Shown: positions 1-8,112 of the stretch, piece after piece | How the letters are laid out: each line of letters opens with the position of its first letter | Numbering within the stretch: the stretch's first letter is position 1 | DNA from: an uncultured Kiloniellaceae bacterium | Lineage (GTDB): Bacteria > Pseudomonadota > Alphaproteobacteria > Kiloniellales > Kiloniellaceae | Reading direction: 5' to 3' | Length of the DNA stretch: 64,000 nucleotides | NCBI GenBank assembly: GCA_947493695.1 | Contig: CANLSF010000005.1 | Location: 124,001 to 188,000 of the forward strand | Translations under genes and position numbers: made by a program | Notes under the pieces: model-generated | The model's input: the letters and a program-made list of their open reading frames with translations, nothing else | Told to the model about the DNA's origin: nothing | Database searches by the model: none

Positions 1-271
1 GCTTTTGATCGAAAATCTGCACCACCAGGCGTCCGGACTCGGAGTCACGGTACGTCGCGAGGCCCGATACTTTCGAGACAATCGGCGCAACCTGCTGCGA
101 CGCGGGCTGCTTGGCAGTTGTGTCAACAGCAGCGGCAGCACGCGCCTCCATCCCACCTTCCGAGCGCGAAGGCGCAGGAACGGTAGCCTGTGGTTTCGGG
201 GCTGCCGCCGGCGCAACAGACGCGGAAGCAGTACTCGTTTTACCCGTAGGGTTAATTGAGGTGTCGACCAT
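1..271 (-). CDS. flaG: FlaG family flagellar protein, 3' end cut off by the window edge
   Basis: The first 90 codons of a minus-strand gene are visible and the rest lies beyond the left edge. The N-terminal ~60 residues are Ala/Thr/Pro-rich and low in complexity, as is usual for FlaG. They are followed by RDSESGRLVVQIFDQK, which matches the FlaG core where a conserved acidic-Ser-Gly turn precedes a hydrophobic VVQI strand. FlaG proteins are small and lie next to flagellins. They affect filament length or assembly, but their mechanism is poorly known. The ATG at 271 is preceded by GAAGGA about 12 bases upstream. The gene lies 76 bp downstream of the mini-flagellin on the same strand, so the two are probably co-transcribed. 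Confidence 0.8.
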   Translation of the reverse strand, partial: MVDTSINPTGKTSTASASVAPAAAPKPQATVPAPSRSEGGMEARAAAAVDTTAKQPASQQVAPIVSKVSGLATYRDSESGRLVVQIFDQK

Positions 272-308
272 TTTTCACGACATCCTTCACTGGGTTAATA
301 AATCGGCA

Positions 309-339
309 GGAGGCAAGTTCATTCTGCTGAACCACCTCC
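309..339 (-). other. Intercistronic hairpin between mini-flagellin and flaG
   Basis: On the minus strand GGAGG and CCTCC flank an inner pair GTTCA/TGAAC with a six-base loop. The hairpin starts nine bases after the mini-flagellin stop codon. There is no clean T-run after it, so it is more likely a partial terminator or an RNA-stabilising hairpin than a full stop to transcription. Confidence 0.45.
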
Positions 340-347
340 CAAACCAT

Positions 348-530
348 CTATTGAAGAATTCGCATGAATAACTGCGGCATCCGGTTGGCCTGGGACAAAT
401 CCGAGGCAGAAACCCGCACGGGGTGCGCACCGTTGGCAGATGTACCAACGTGAGATGAAGCCGTAGCGGCAGTATTATTCAGAAAGCGTCCGGACGTACC
501 GGCGGCGATAGGTGATGCAACTACAGGCAT
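348..530 (-). CDS. 60-residue mini-flagellin (flagellin N- and C-terminal ends fused)
   Basis: Residues 1-40 align without gaps to the first 40 residues of the full-length flagellins at 46-50 kb (MPVVA start, RFLNN, ASS.VG, then VR.S). The last ~24 residues align without gaps to the flagellin C-terminus (LSQAN..PQ...R.LQ, ending exactly at the terminal Gln). About 215 internal residues, the whole D1 region and the rest of both terminal helices, are missing. Only the outermost pieces of ND0 and CD0 remain. The frame is open, substitutions are spread over both halves, and a sigma-54 promoter (655-669) and the three-hairpin flagellin leader (540-608) are intact. It could be a decayed deletion copy, but the intact control region argues that it is expressed. 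Its function is unknown. A leader-controlled decoy, a cap or export regulator, and a short filament component are all possible. Confidence 0.7.
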   Translation of the reverse strand: MPVVASPIAAGTSGRFLNNTAATASSHVGTSANGAHPVRVSASDLSQANRMPQLFMRILQ

Positions 531-539
531 GCTAAAATC

Positions 540-608
540 CTTCTACTTGAAGCTAGATACCCTTCCATCCTGGAAAGGCCCTAATGAGATCACCTACTTG
601 GCGATCTC
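540..608 (-). promoter_or_regulatory. Three-hairpin flagellin-type 5' leader of the mini-flagellin
   Basis: In the transcript, H1 (608-586) pairs GAGATCGCC with GGTGATCTC around the loop AAGTA. H2 (578-560) pairs CCTTTCCA with TGGAAGGG around the loop GGA. H3 (552-540) pairs CTTC with GAAG around AAGTA again. The Shine-Dalgarno GAAGGA begins in the 3' arm of H3. The same arrangement precedes the four full-length MPVVA-type flagellins. Confidence 0.75.
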
Positions 609-654
609 AGCGCCATCAGTTCAAATTCAAACTTTTGACACCAGGTTAGCCGTC

Positions 655-669
655 GCAAATTCGATGCCA
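655..669 (-). promoter_or_regulatory. Sigma-54 promoter of the mini-flagellin
   Basis: The minus strand reads TGGCAT-N5-TTGC with exact -24/-12 spacing. It lies about 125 bases upstream of the start codon, the same distance as in the full-length flagellin genes. Confidence 0.75.
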
Positions 670-1143
670 AATTTTGCCCTGTGTCGGAAAAAATTTTTCG
701 TATGTATTTCAACGTTTTAAACGTACGCGTATTTGATGTGGGTAAAAATTGCCGGGTGCAGTCAGGAATATTTTGCCTACTTACGGGGAAAACCGGCAGT
801 TTTTGCCGTGCACATCCAAGCTCACCGTCGTAAATACCAAATCAATGGAAATAATAAAAGCACGTAAAAATCAAACACATAGAATATTTTTATTTTAAAT
901 TTTATATAAATAAATAACAAATTATTTTTATAATCGGAAATTAATGATTTTTTGATTTTTTATTCAGCGCAACGCATATTTTTGACAAAAATCGAAGTCT
1001 TTTCGAACTCATTGCTTCACAAATTTACACCCTCACACCCAGCCAACGATTCCGTGAGCGAAAATAGCCCCGCTCATCACAGCTATGTGTCCGCCACGTG
1101 CGTTGATCCTTGCTATGAATGTCGCCAAATCTGCACCACAAGT
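670..1143. other. AT-rich intergenic region, no gene seen
   Basis: About 470 bp separate the divergent mini-flagellin promoter and the buf operon promoter. The part from 860 to 960 is strongly AT-rich with A/T runs and would be an obvious place for enhancer or IHF/NtrC-type activator binding, but no specific site was identified. No open frame here has a ribosome-binding site or a recognisable product. Confidence 0.5.
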
Positions 1144-1149
1144 TATAAT
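1144..1149 (+). promoter_or_regulatory. Possible -10 element of the bufferin operon
   Basis: TATAAT lies about 31 bases upstream of the YHS gene start. No good -35 hexamer is present 17 bases upstream (the sequence there is GTCGCC), so transcription may use an alternative or activated sigma factor. Known buf operons can be ECF-sigma controlled. Confidence 0.3.
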
Positions 1150-1179
1150 CGATTACCGCCCAACCTACTGGAGGATTAC

Positions 1180-1722
1180 ATGTTTCGTTCCCTGATGCTT
1201 TCGTCCGCCTTTGCTGTCATGGCAGCAGGTTCCGCATTTGCCGGTCAGCAGTATGTCGACGAATCCAAATACGCGCTCAGCGGTTATGATCCAGTCGCCT
1301 ACTTCGATCTCGAGCAGGTAGCGGTCGGACAGAAGCAGCCCGAAGCCGTTCCGGGTAAAGCCAGCATCACCGCTGACTATAATGGCTCCAAATGGGCTTT
1401 CTCGTCTGAGGCAAACCGCGACAAGTTCCTTTCAGATCCCGCTAAGTACGCCCCGCAGTTTGACGGCCATTGCGCCTACGGTATCGCGCAGGGCGGCAAA
1501 GTTCCGGGCAATCCTAACCTCTGGCGCATTGTCGACGGCAAGCTCTTCCTGAACATTACGCCGAATGTGGTTGGTTTCTGGGAAGAGGACATCAAAGGTC
1601 ATATCTCTTCCGCAGGCACCAAATGGACCGATCTTGAAGCCCAGGATGCCTCTGAAAAAAGCTGGAAGTCGATCAGCGCCAACGACGGCACTTACTCGAC
1701 GCCTGCTCCTAAAGGCAGCTAA
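1180..1722 (+). CDS. Exported YHS-domain protein, first gene of the bufferin operon
   Basis: The protein has 180 residues. Residues 1-22 form a signal peptide ending SAFAG, so it is periplasmic. It carries the family motif GYDPVAYF near residue 35, the W-F-SS-NRDKF stretch and C-AYG near residue 100, as in proteins labelled 'YHS domain-containing (seleno)protein'. YHS domains are small treble-clef-like folds thought to bind metal ions, including copper. The ATG at 1180 was chosen because GGAGG lies six bases upstream and the signal peptide follows at once; the frame is open further upstream but without a start signal. It is 56 bp from bufA and shares its direction, which suggests a role in copper handling together with the bufferin. 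Confidence 0.75.
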   Translation: MFRSLMLSSAFAVMAAGSAFAGQQYVDESKYALSGYDPVAYFDLEQVAVGQKQPEAVPGKASITADYNGSKWAFSSEANRDKFLSDPAKYAPQFDGHCAYGIAQGGKVPGNPNLWRIVDGKLFLNITPNVVGFWEEDIKGHISSAGTKWTDLEAQDASEKSWKSISANDGTYSTPAPKGS

Positions 1723-1778
1723 AAAGACGATTTCGTCACCCTAATCTTTGTCAAACCACAGATAAATGGATGTAAAAA

Positions 1779-2108
1779 ATGAGTGCAAAAACAAACGTTA
1801 TGTCATCGGCAATGGTTGCTGGTGCAGTAGCTGTAGCCCTGTCCGTTTCAGTCTCTGCCCCTGCAAGCGCCGCAGGTAAGGAAAAATGCTACGGCGTTTC
1901 ACTTGCAGGTCAGAACGATTGCGCCGCAGGTCCAGGCACAACCTGTGCCGGCACCTCGACCATCGACTACCAGGGCAATGCCTGGACGCTTGTCCCTAAG
2001 GGCGATTGCGTGAAGTACGGTGTCGAATCACAGGAAGCGAAATTCGAGCTTCCCGGTGACCGCCAGGGCTCCCTTGAAGCCATCGACCGCGATCTGCCAA
2101 CCGGCTGA
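1779..2108 (+). CDS. bufA1: Bufferin precursor peptide, DUF2282 (BufA1)
   Basis: The protein has 109 residues. An N-terminal signal sequence (hydrophobic to about residue 28, ending ASAAG) is followed by the DUF2282 core with four cysteines at residues 37, 48, 56 and 77. The spacing (KCYG, NDC, C-GTS, W-VP-GDC) is typical of BufA1. In characterised bufferins a DUF692 enzyme modifies the cysteines to heterocycles and the exported peptide binds copper. The acidic tail after residue 82 is not part of the core. The next genes are bufB, bufC and a DoxX-like gene, the standard operon. A strong hairpin directly after the stop codon could let the precursor be made in excess over the enzymes. Confidence 0.9.
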   Translation: MSAKTNVMSSAMVAGAVAVALSVSVSAPASAAGKEKCYGVSLAGQNDCAAGPGTTCAGTSTIDYQGNAWTLVPKGDCVKYGVESQEAKFELPGDRQGSLEAIDRDLPTG

Positions 2109-2134
2109 TCTCCGGTTTCAGGCTGGAAGTGGTG

Positions 2135-2159
2135 GAGGACCGGCAATTGGCCGGTCCTC
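2135..2159 (+). other. Strong hairpin between bufA and bufB
   Basis: GAGGACCGGC and GCCGGTCCTC form a perfect 10-bp stem around AATTG, followed by a C/T-rich tract rather than a T-run. It lies 27 bases after the bufA stop. It may be an attenuator or an mRNA-stabilising end that sets precursor-to-enzyme ratio. Confidence 0.6.
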
Positions 2160-2199
2160 TCCCCCCTTCCCTCCCATTCCTCTCTATTGAGAGCCGCTC

Positions 2200-3078
2200 A
2201 TGGATAATTCGGCAAAGATATCGCCCGTCATCCCCAAAAGAGCGGGCGTCGGCCTGAAAGCCGCACATTACGACAGAATCCTCCAGGATCGGCCGGACAT
2301 CGGCTGGTTCGAGGTTCATGCAGAAAACTACATGGGTGCCGGCGGCCTGCCGCACCGTACACTCGAAACGATCCGCCAGAGTTATCCACTCTCGCTTCAC
2401 GGCGTCGGGCTCTCTATTGGCGGGGACAAACCTCTCGATCTCGCGCACCTCGCACGCTTGCGGGATCTGAACCAACGCTATGAACCCGGCCTCTTCAGTG
2501 AGCATCTTGCCTGGTCAACGCACGACGACTTCTTCTTCAATGACCTACTGCCCGTTCCTTACACTCAGGAAGCGCTGACGCGTTGCAGTGATCACATCGA
2601 TCAGGTTCAGGAAAGCCTGGGCCGTCAGATGCTGCTGGAAAACCCCTCGACTTATGTCGCCTTCGCCGAGAGCAGCATGAGTGAAATCGAATTCCTCAAG
2701 ACCCTGACCGCGCGCACCGGCTGCGGACTGCTTCTGGACGTCAACAACGTGTTTGTTTCGGCCACCAATCATGACTATTCGCCAGAGGATTACATCGACG
2801 CATTTCCGATTGAACACGTAGGTGAAATCCATCTCGGCGGACATGCCAGAGATCAGGACGATCATGGTGCTCCCCTGCTGATCGACGCGCACGACCGTGC
2901 TGTCGCAGATCCGGTATGGGCGCTCTACGAGCGGACAATCGCGCGCACAGGTAATCTGCCCACCCTCATCGAGTGGGATAACGAACTGCCCGATTGGCAG
3001 GAACTTTTCGCCGAAGCGCAGAGCGCGGATGCCATCCTGGTTCGAAACCAGACGGAGCCTGATCGTGTCGCTCGCTGA
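2200..3078 (+). CDS. bufB: MNIO-type bufferin-modifying enzyme, DUF692 (BufB)
   Basis: The protein has 292 residues, the usual length. It is a TIM-barrel multinuclear non-heme iron oxidative enzyme. Family signatures are visible in order: G-GLK near residue 13, EVHAENYM near 40, [11 protein letters not shown] near 65, SEHLAW near 100, LLENPSTY near 145, LLLDVNN near 180, EIHLGGHA near 212 and [11 protein letters not shown] near 255. These hold the His, Asp and Glu residues that ligate the irons. The expected reaction is oxidative conversion of BufA cysteines to thiooxazole or oxazolone/thioamide groups, with BufC as partner. Its stop overlaps the bufC start by 14 bp, which indicates translational coupling. 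Confidence 0.92.
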   Translation: MDNSAKISPVIPKRAGVGLKAAHYDRILQDRPDIGWFEVHAENYMGAGGLPHRTLETIRQSYPLSLHGVGLSIGGDKPLDLAHLARLRDLNQRYEPGLFSEHLAWSTHDDFFFNDLLPVPYTQEALTRCSDHIDQVQESLGRQMLLENPSTYVAFAESSMSEIEFLKTLTARTGCGLLLDVNNVFVSATNHDYSPEDYIDAFPIEHVGEIHLGGHARDQDDHGAPLLIDAHDRAVADPVWALYERTIARTGNLPTLIEWDNELPDWQELFAEAQSADAILVRNQTEPDRVAR

Positions 3079-3835
3079 TCTGCAGTCGGGTTTCATTGCC
3101 CATTTACGCGCGCCAGCCGCACCGCCGCCGGATTCGCTCGTGGCGTCTGGTGGAACCCCTCCGAACCGGCGCTTTAACGTGTACCGCAACAACGTCGTCG
3201 CAAGCCTGATTGAAGCTCTGCGAGCGAGCTTCCCCGTGGTCGAACGTCTTGTCGGTGAGGAGTTTTTCAAGGCCACGGCCCGCGCCTACATTGACCATGA
3301 GCCTCCAAAGTCGCCGCTCATGTTCCTGTACGGCGAGACCTTCGGTGCGTTTCTGGATGCCTTTCCACCGGCGGCTTCTGTCCCCTATCTGGGCGACGTT
3401 GCCCGGCTTGAGTTTGCACGACTGACCGCTTTTCACGCCGTAGACAAAGCCCCGATTACCATCGATCACCTCTCTCGCTTGCCGCAGGACCAGCTTGGCG
3501 AAACAGAGTTTCAATTACACCCTTCGCTGACACTGCTTGCGTCGCGTTGGCCGCTCTTTTCTCTCTGGGCCGCAAGCTCCGGCGAGCAGTCTGGAGAAGA
3601 AGTCAATCTGGATAACGCCGAGGAAGTGATCGTCGTCCGCCCTCACTATGACGTCGACACCCGGCGCCTGCCTGGTGGCGGAGATAGCTTCATAAAAGCC
3701 CTCGCCGAGGGACTGTCACTGGGCGAAGCGGCCGGACTCGCAACAGCCGCTTCCGAGCAGTTTGATCTCGCCCAACATCTCAACGGGTTATTCGATCTCG
3801 GCGCGGTAACTGCCGTCGATATCGCTCATTCATAA
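3065..3835 (+). CDS. bufC: Bufferin-modification partner protein, DUF2063 (BufC)
   Basis: The protein has 256 residues. The GTG at 3065 was chosen because it sits inside the end of bufB and gives the normal DUF2063 N-terminus ([13 protein letters not shown]). The N-terminal ~100 residues form the DUF2063 domain with the RFNVYRNNV and F-V-LVGEEFF stretches. The C-terminal part is the less conserved domain thought to bind the precursor peptide. In bufferin and related systems this partner presents the precursor to the DUF692 enzyme. No catalytic residues are expected. Confidence 0.88.
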   Translation: MSLADLQSGFIAHLRAPAAPPPDSLVASGGTPPNRRFNVYRNNVVASLIEALRASFPVVERLVGEEFFKATARAYIDHEPPKSPLMFLYGETFGAFLDAFPPAASVPYLGDVARLEFARLTAFHAVDKAPITIDHLSRLPQDQLGETEFQLHPSLTLLASRWPLFSLWAASSGEQSGEEVNLDNAEEVIVVRPHYDVDTRRLPGGGDSFIKALAEGLSLGEAAGLATAASEQFDLAQHLNGLFDLGAVTAVDIAHS

Positions 3836-3866
3836 TACGGACAACCACGCGGAAGGATTACGCGCT

Positions 3867-4469
3867 ATGATTTCCCAACTTGCCGGATGGTACAATCTCA
3901 TCTTCGAAAAGCTTCAAAGCGCTCTCGAAGACTGGTTTCTGGGTCTGGCTGCACGCTTTGTATTTGCAGGCGTGCTGTTGGTCTATCTCTACAACTCGGC
4001 CCTGACAAAGGTCGGTGAGGGTGTCCTTGGCTTCTTCACGATCCAGGACAATGCATATTTCCAGATCCTGCCCAGCGTCGTCGAACACTATGACTACGAT
4101 GCGTCACAGGTCCCCTTCTTCCCCTATGACATCATCGTCGCCGCAGGCACCTACAGCGAGTTCATTCTGCCGGCGCTGATTGTTCTGGGTCTCTTCACCC
4201 GCGTAGCCGCACTGGGCATGATCGGCTTCGTCGCGGTGCAGAGCTTCGTAGATGTCGCTTTTCATGGCGCTGACGCGAAGACCACCGGGGCACTGTTCGA
4301 TCGCTTCTCGGATTCACTCATCGTTGACCAGCGCAGCCTTTGGGTCTTTCTGCTGATCTATCTGGTTATCCGGGGACCAGGACTCCTATCCCTCGACAGC
4401 CTATGGACCCGCAAGACTGCTAAGGCACATAGTGCCAGTCACACCGAGCGGAATGCATTGGCAGGCTGA
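3867..4469 (+). CDS. bufD: DoxX-family membrane protein of the bufferin operon (BufD)
   Basis: The protein has 200 residues and about four transmembrane segments (near residues 28-48, 90-112, 118-136 and 155-172), with the DoxX arrangement of a long loop after the first segment. DoxX-like proteins are the fourth standard gene of buf operons, and their exact role there is unsettled; a redox or quinone-linked role at the membrane has been proposed. It lies 31 bp after bufC. Its TGA abuts the TGA of the convergent methyltransferase gene with no base between them. Confidence 0.85.
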   Translation: MISQLAGWYNLIFEKLQSALEDWFLGLAARFVFAGVLLVYLYNSALTKVGEGVLGFFTIQDNAYFQILPSVVEHYDYDASQVPFFPYDIIVAAGTYSEFILPALIVLGLFTRVAALGMIGFVAVQSFVDVAFHGADAKTTGALFDRFSDSLIVDQRSLWVFLLIYLVIRGPGLLSLDSLWTRKTAKAHSASHTERNALAG

Positions 4470-5303
4470 TCAGCCGGCTTTGCGTGCGATAATTTCGATG
4501 GGCGCGACCCGGTTTGAGGCAATGTTGGCAACCAGATTGCCAAGCTTTTCTCCGGTGTTCTCGCCCATCACGACATGAAGACTGAGAGGCGGCGGCCCGC
4601 CAGCGGCTGCCGCCTTTGCCTTTTGCTTTTCGAAAAACTCCAGCGCGAAGTCTCGACGGTTGCGTTCGGCAGTAATCGTAAAACCGGCCGCCTCCAGGTC
4701 GGTCTTGTATGCCTCCGCACTGCGCACGAAACTGGTTTCGGCAAGAGAGGACCATGGGACGGGAAGAACCAGCTCGCCCGGCCCCGTCTGCATCACATCG
4801 TATATCCCGAAGCAGCCTCCCGGGCGCAGCAACCTGTGAATCTCGGAGCAGAGCCCCGCTTTGTCCTCAATATTCATCCCCACATGTATCATGTAGGCCT
4901 GATCGAAGCTCGCGTCGGCCATGGGCATCTTTAGAGCACTGCCCTGCAGGAGCGTGACCCTGTCCGTCAGGTCGGTCCAGTCGCTGAGCGCTTGTCCCGT
5001 TGAAATGTACTCTGCCGTCAGATCGACTCCTGTAACGTTACAGCCATAGTGGTCTGCAACGAACCGCGCGGGTCCGCCGAGGCCGCATCCGACGTCGAGA
5101 ACCTGCTGGCCCGCATCCAGGTTCATTTGATCGAGAAACGCAACTGAAGCCTGGCGACCACCGATGTGGAACTCATCGACAGCTGCAAGGTCGTTCAGAG
5201 AGACAGTCTCAACTGTCTTTCCAAGGGCCTCGACACCCCGCACTATCGAAGCGAGTAAGTCGCCGTGATCGTAATGCCGCGTAAGTGCATCTGCGTCAGT
5301 CAT
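4470..5303 (-). CDS. SAM-dependent methyltransferase, class I
   Basis: The protein has 277 residues. Motif I is VLDVGCGLGGPAR near residue 68, an acidic residue ends motif II (VTGVDLT), and the RLLRPGG post-motif lies near residue 160, as in Methyltransf_11 / sarcosine-dimethylglycine or gamma-tocopherol-like enzymes. The N-terminal ~60 residues with HYDHGDL resemble glycine/sarcosine N-methyltransferase-like proteins, but no substrate can be assigned. The C-terminus is Ala/Lys-rich. It is a single gene, convergent with the buf operon and divergent from the AraC regulator, which might control it. Confidence 0.75.
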   Translation of the reverse strand: MTDADALTRHYDHGDLLASIVRGVEALGKTVETVSLNDLAAVDEFHIGGRQASVAFLDQMNLDAGQQVLDVGCGLGGPARFVADHYGCNVTGVDLTAEYISTGQALSDWTDLTDRVTLLQGSALKMPMADASFDQAYMIHVGMNIEDKAGLCSEIHRLLRPGGCFGIYDVMQTGPGELVLPVPWSSLAETSFVRSAEAYKTDLEAAGFTITAERNRRDFALEFFEKQKAKAAAAGGPPPLSLHVVMGENTGEKLGNLVANIASNRVAPIEIIARKAG

Positions 5304-5556
5304 GATGTGTGTCCCTGATCGAGAAGGCTGAGCATGGGTTATTTTTTGGAAGCAAAGTCCTGCTCATTTCGCCAAGCCCCCGATTACGACGCTATCAAAC
5401 ATCGCCAGGCAAGGCCATCCGCCTTATGTCCTGACCATGAACTCTGCATTGATCATGAAGCCGCTTGCCCCAGCACGCCAAGTCCGCAAGATTTGTCAAA
5501 TCGACCTGTGGTTATGTCCCTTCCGCACGTTGAAGAGACTGTAAGGCAAAGAAACC

Positions 5557-6399
5557 GTGAACCTGCAAAACAACTATGAAGACCGGCTCAACCGGGTGAT
5601 CGCCTATATCTATGATCATCTTGATGATGAGATTGATCTGCAAAAACTGGCGGATATCGCCTGCATGTCGCCCTATCACTGGCATCGGGTCTATCATGCG
5701 GTCAGAGGCGAGACGATTACCTCGACGGTCAAACGTCTGCGTCTGCATCGCTCGGCGGGCTACCTGGCGCAGACCCAGATACCCATTGAGGAAGTTGCTC
5801 AGCGCAGCGGTTACCCGAACCTGCAATCCTTCACGCGCATTTTCAAATCCGTCTATGGCCTACCCCCGGCAGAGTACCGAAAGAACGGCGGCCATAAACG
5901 CTTCAGCAATGCAATGCCGGAAAGGATGCATATCATGTACGACGTCGAGTTCAGAACCCTCCCTGCCATGACCGCGGCAACCATTAAGCACACCGGATCC
6001 TATATGGAGGTCGGCAAAGCCTTCGACAGGCTCTTCGGATGGTTGGCTTCGCAGAACCTCATGAACGATATGACCCGGACAATCGGGATCTATTACGACG
6101 ATCCGGATTCAGTGCCCGAAGCCGATCTACAATCACGCGCCGGCGCCGTATTATCATCTTCGCCTGAGCTTCAAGATCCCATCGAATACACTGGCATCGA
6201 AGGCGGAAAATATGCGGTGCTTCAACACAAGGGTCCCTACGCCGAAATGAAATCCGCGTATCAGTGGTTTTACGGGACCTGGCTCCCCCAATCCGGTCGT
6301 GAAGCGGCAGACGCGCCTTGCTTCGAGGAATACCTGAACAATCCGCGCGACACCGCTCCGCAGGATCTCGTGACTGAGATCCATATGCCGTTGAAGTAG
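5557..6399 (+). CDS. AraC-family regulator with GyrI-like effector domain
   Basis: The protein has 280 residues. The AraC/XylS DNA-binding domain comes first (residues 8-108: two helix-turn-helices, MSPYHWHRVYHAVRGE and the second ending in IFKSVYGLPPAEYR). The GyrI-like/effector-binding domain occupies residues ~125-280 (YKGPYAEM-like HKGPYAEM near 228). This order is that of Rob/SoxS-relative and BmrR-style small-molecule sensors. The start is a GTG at 5557, placing the domain at the usual distance from the N-terminus. It is divergent from the methyltransferase at 4470-5303, and the 250 bp between them hold the promoters. The ligand is unknown. Confidence 0.85.
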   Translation: MNLQNNYEDRLNRVIAYIYDHLDDEIDLQKLADIACMSPYHWHRVYHAVRGETITSTVKRLRLHRSAGYLAQTQIPIEEVAQRSGYPNLQSFTRIFKSVYGLPPAEYRKNGGHKRFSNAMPERMHIMYDVEFRTLPAMTAATIKHTGSYMEVGKAFDRLFGWLASQNLMNDMTRTIGIYYDDPDSVPEADLQSRAGAVLSSSPELQDPIEYTGIEGGKYAVLQHKGPYAEMKSAYQWFYGTWLPQSGREAADAPCFEEYLNNPRDTAPQDLVTEIHMPLK

Positions 6400-6439
6400 C
6401 GCGTTACCAGTCAGGTCACACAATCCTGCTTAAGGCAGG

Positions 6440-7147
6440 TCAAAACGCGGCGGTGGCGCGAGATTTCGGCTTCACCGCCGCCAAAGGACTCAAATTCAGC
6501 CAATCACTGAGTTTCCGCCTTGCCGCCGCAGTTCCGTGTGCCTCCAGACGCTCGTCAGCAATTGCCTTTGAGAGCGGCAGGTCGCCCCGCAGAATATAGA
6601 TCATATCGGGCAAGCTGCACGCCAGGTGAAGATCGACGTCGAACCCAGGGTCATGCAGACAAAGCTCGCAAGCACTGTTCTCATTGACGAACCACCAGAG
6701 ATCTTTTCCGGTAGGCTGGTCAGTGAAATTCAGGTGCACGACGCTGCGCTTCTTCCCGAAGGCGTCCGCTTTTACACTGCGCTCCAATGACCAGATCAAA
6801 AGCCCCAAATCAATTTCATGTTCAGCGAGTTGACGGCGCGCCCAGCGCTGCCCCCAGGTGCCTAACCCCACGACCAGGGGGACGAATTCCGCACCAGCTT
6901 CGGTCAGGTGATAGCGCGGACTTCTTTCTTTCGGACCGGCGGGCGCACTACGCTCGACAATCCCCTCTGCCTCCAGCTTCTTAAGCCGTGTTGAAAGCAG
7001 GGTTGGCGACATGAGAGGAACTCCCCGCCGGAGTTCCGAAAACCGGGTCGCGCCTGCAGCGAGGTCGCGAAGAATGAGTGCCGTCCAGCGTTCGCAAAAG
7101 AGCTCCGCAGCCTTGGCGACCGGGCAAAACTGTCCATAAGACTTCAT
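6440..7147 (-). CDS. HxlR-family winged-helix transcriptional regulator
   Basis: The protein has 235 residues. It begins MKSYGQFCPVAKAAE, with the early Cys of HxlR proteins, then the HTH (ERWTALILRDL, F-ELRRGVP-MSPTLLSTRLK) and a wing to residue ~95. The C-terminal ~120 residues form an extra SCP2-like domain seen in longer HxlR proteins. The ATG at 7147 was chosen over an upstream in-frame ATG because AGGAGAG precedes it by nine bases. It is divergent from the methyltransferase at 7299, its likely target. Confidence 0.85.
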   Translation of the reverse strand: MKSYGQFCPVAKAAELFCERWTALILRDLAAGATRFSELRRGVPLMSPTLLSTRLKKLEAEGIVERSAPAGPKERSPRYHLTEAGAEFVPLVVGLGTWGQRWARRQLAEHEIDLGLLIWSLERSVKADAFGKKRSVVHLNFTDQPTGKDLWWFVNENSACELCLHDPGFDVDLHLACSLPDMIYILRGDLPLSKAIADERLEAHGTAAARRKLSDWLNLSPLAAVKPKSRATAAF

Positions 7148-7298
7148 TGCCTCTCTCCTTTTCTGATCAAGCCTAGCGCTTCCCGGCCTCAAACCGAAGT
7201 CCAGAATCTGGACTAGGCCATCAGATTAGGTTGCTGTTAGATCATTTTCATTTTTTCCGCAGCCCCTATCAGGCGCGAAGAACGTGAGGAGATTTGTC

Positions 7299-8099
7299 AT
7301 GGAACATAATCTGATGGGTCAGGTGCCCAAGACTGCCGCCGAAATCTATGAAGAGTTTTTCCTGCCTGCCCTGTTCCGGGAATGGGCACCACGGGTTGCC
7401 GAGGCCGCGGCTGTGGGGCCAGGGAACCATGTCCTCGATGTTGCCTGCGGGACCGGCGTGCTTCTATGCGCTTGCGCAGAAAGAGTTAAACCCGATGGCG
7501 AGGCCACAGGCCTTGATCGGAATGAAGGCATGCTTGCGGTCGCGAAACGAAAACTCCCGGAGGCCGTCTGGAAACTGGGCATGGCTGAGGAACTCCCCTT
7601 TCAAGACCAGTCCTTTGACCGGGTCGTCAGTCAGTTCGGGCTCATGTTCTTCGAGGACCGGGTGACGGCGCTCAACGAGATGTGGCGCGTCCTGCGTCCC
7701 GGCGGGCGCATTGCAGTTGCCGTCTGGGGCAGTCTGGAGGACACACCCGGTTACGCCGCGATGACCAATTTACTACGAAGTCTTTTCGGTGCGGAAACCG
7801 CACGAGAGCTGGAGGCGCCTTATGTGCTGGGCAAGCGCGAAGAACTGCTTGCAGTCTTTAAAGACACTATGCTTCCAGAAGTTACGATCGAGACAATTGA
7901 GGGGACAGCCCAATTCGCCTCGATCGAAGCCTGGGTCTATACGGATATCAAAGGCTGGACTCTGGCCGACCTCATCGACGACACCCAGTATCAACGCCTT
8001 CTGACTGAGGCACAGAAACAGCTTCAGCATCTCGTTGCAGCAGATGGCAGCGTGCGCTTCCCGGCGCCGGCTCATATCGTCAGCGCCGTGAAAGCTTGA
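7299..8099 (+). CDS. UbiE-like SAM-dependent methyltransferase
   Basis: The protein has 266 residues. Motif I is VLDVACGTGVL near residue 45, with TGLDRNEGML (motif post-I), AEELPF and RVLRPGG following, as in Methyltransf_11/UbiE-type enzymes. The ATG at 7299 has AGGAG eight bases upstream; a GTG at 7284 in the same frame is less likely. The methyl acceptor cannot be told from sequence. The gene is divergent from the HxlR regulator with 151 bp between. Confidence 0.78.
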   Translation: MEHNLMGQVPKTAAEIYEEFFLPALFREWAPRVAEAAAVGPGNHVLDVACGTGVLLCACAERVKPDGEATGLDRNEGMLAVAKRKLPEAVWKLGMAEELPFQDQSFDRVVSQFGLMFFEDRVTALNEMWRVLRPGGRIAVAVWGSLEDTPGYAAMTNLLRSLFGAETARELEAPYVLGKREELLAVFKDTMLPEVTIETIEGTAQFASIEAWVYTDIKGWTLADLIDDTQYQRLLTEAQKQLQHLVAADGSVRFPAPAHIVSAVKA

Positions 8100-8112
8100 G
8101 GCTGTATCTCCT

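Noticed and set aside
529-720. Plus-strand ORF of 63 codons overlapping the mini-flagellin leader
   Set aside because: It is the complement of the conserved leader and promoter, and similar short frames appear opposite other flagellin leaders for the same reason.
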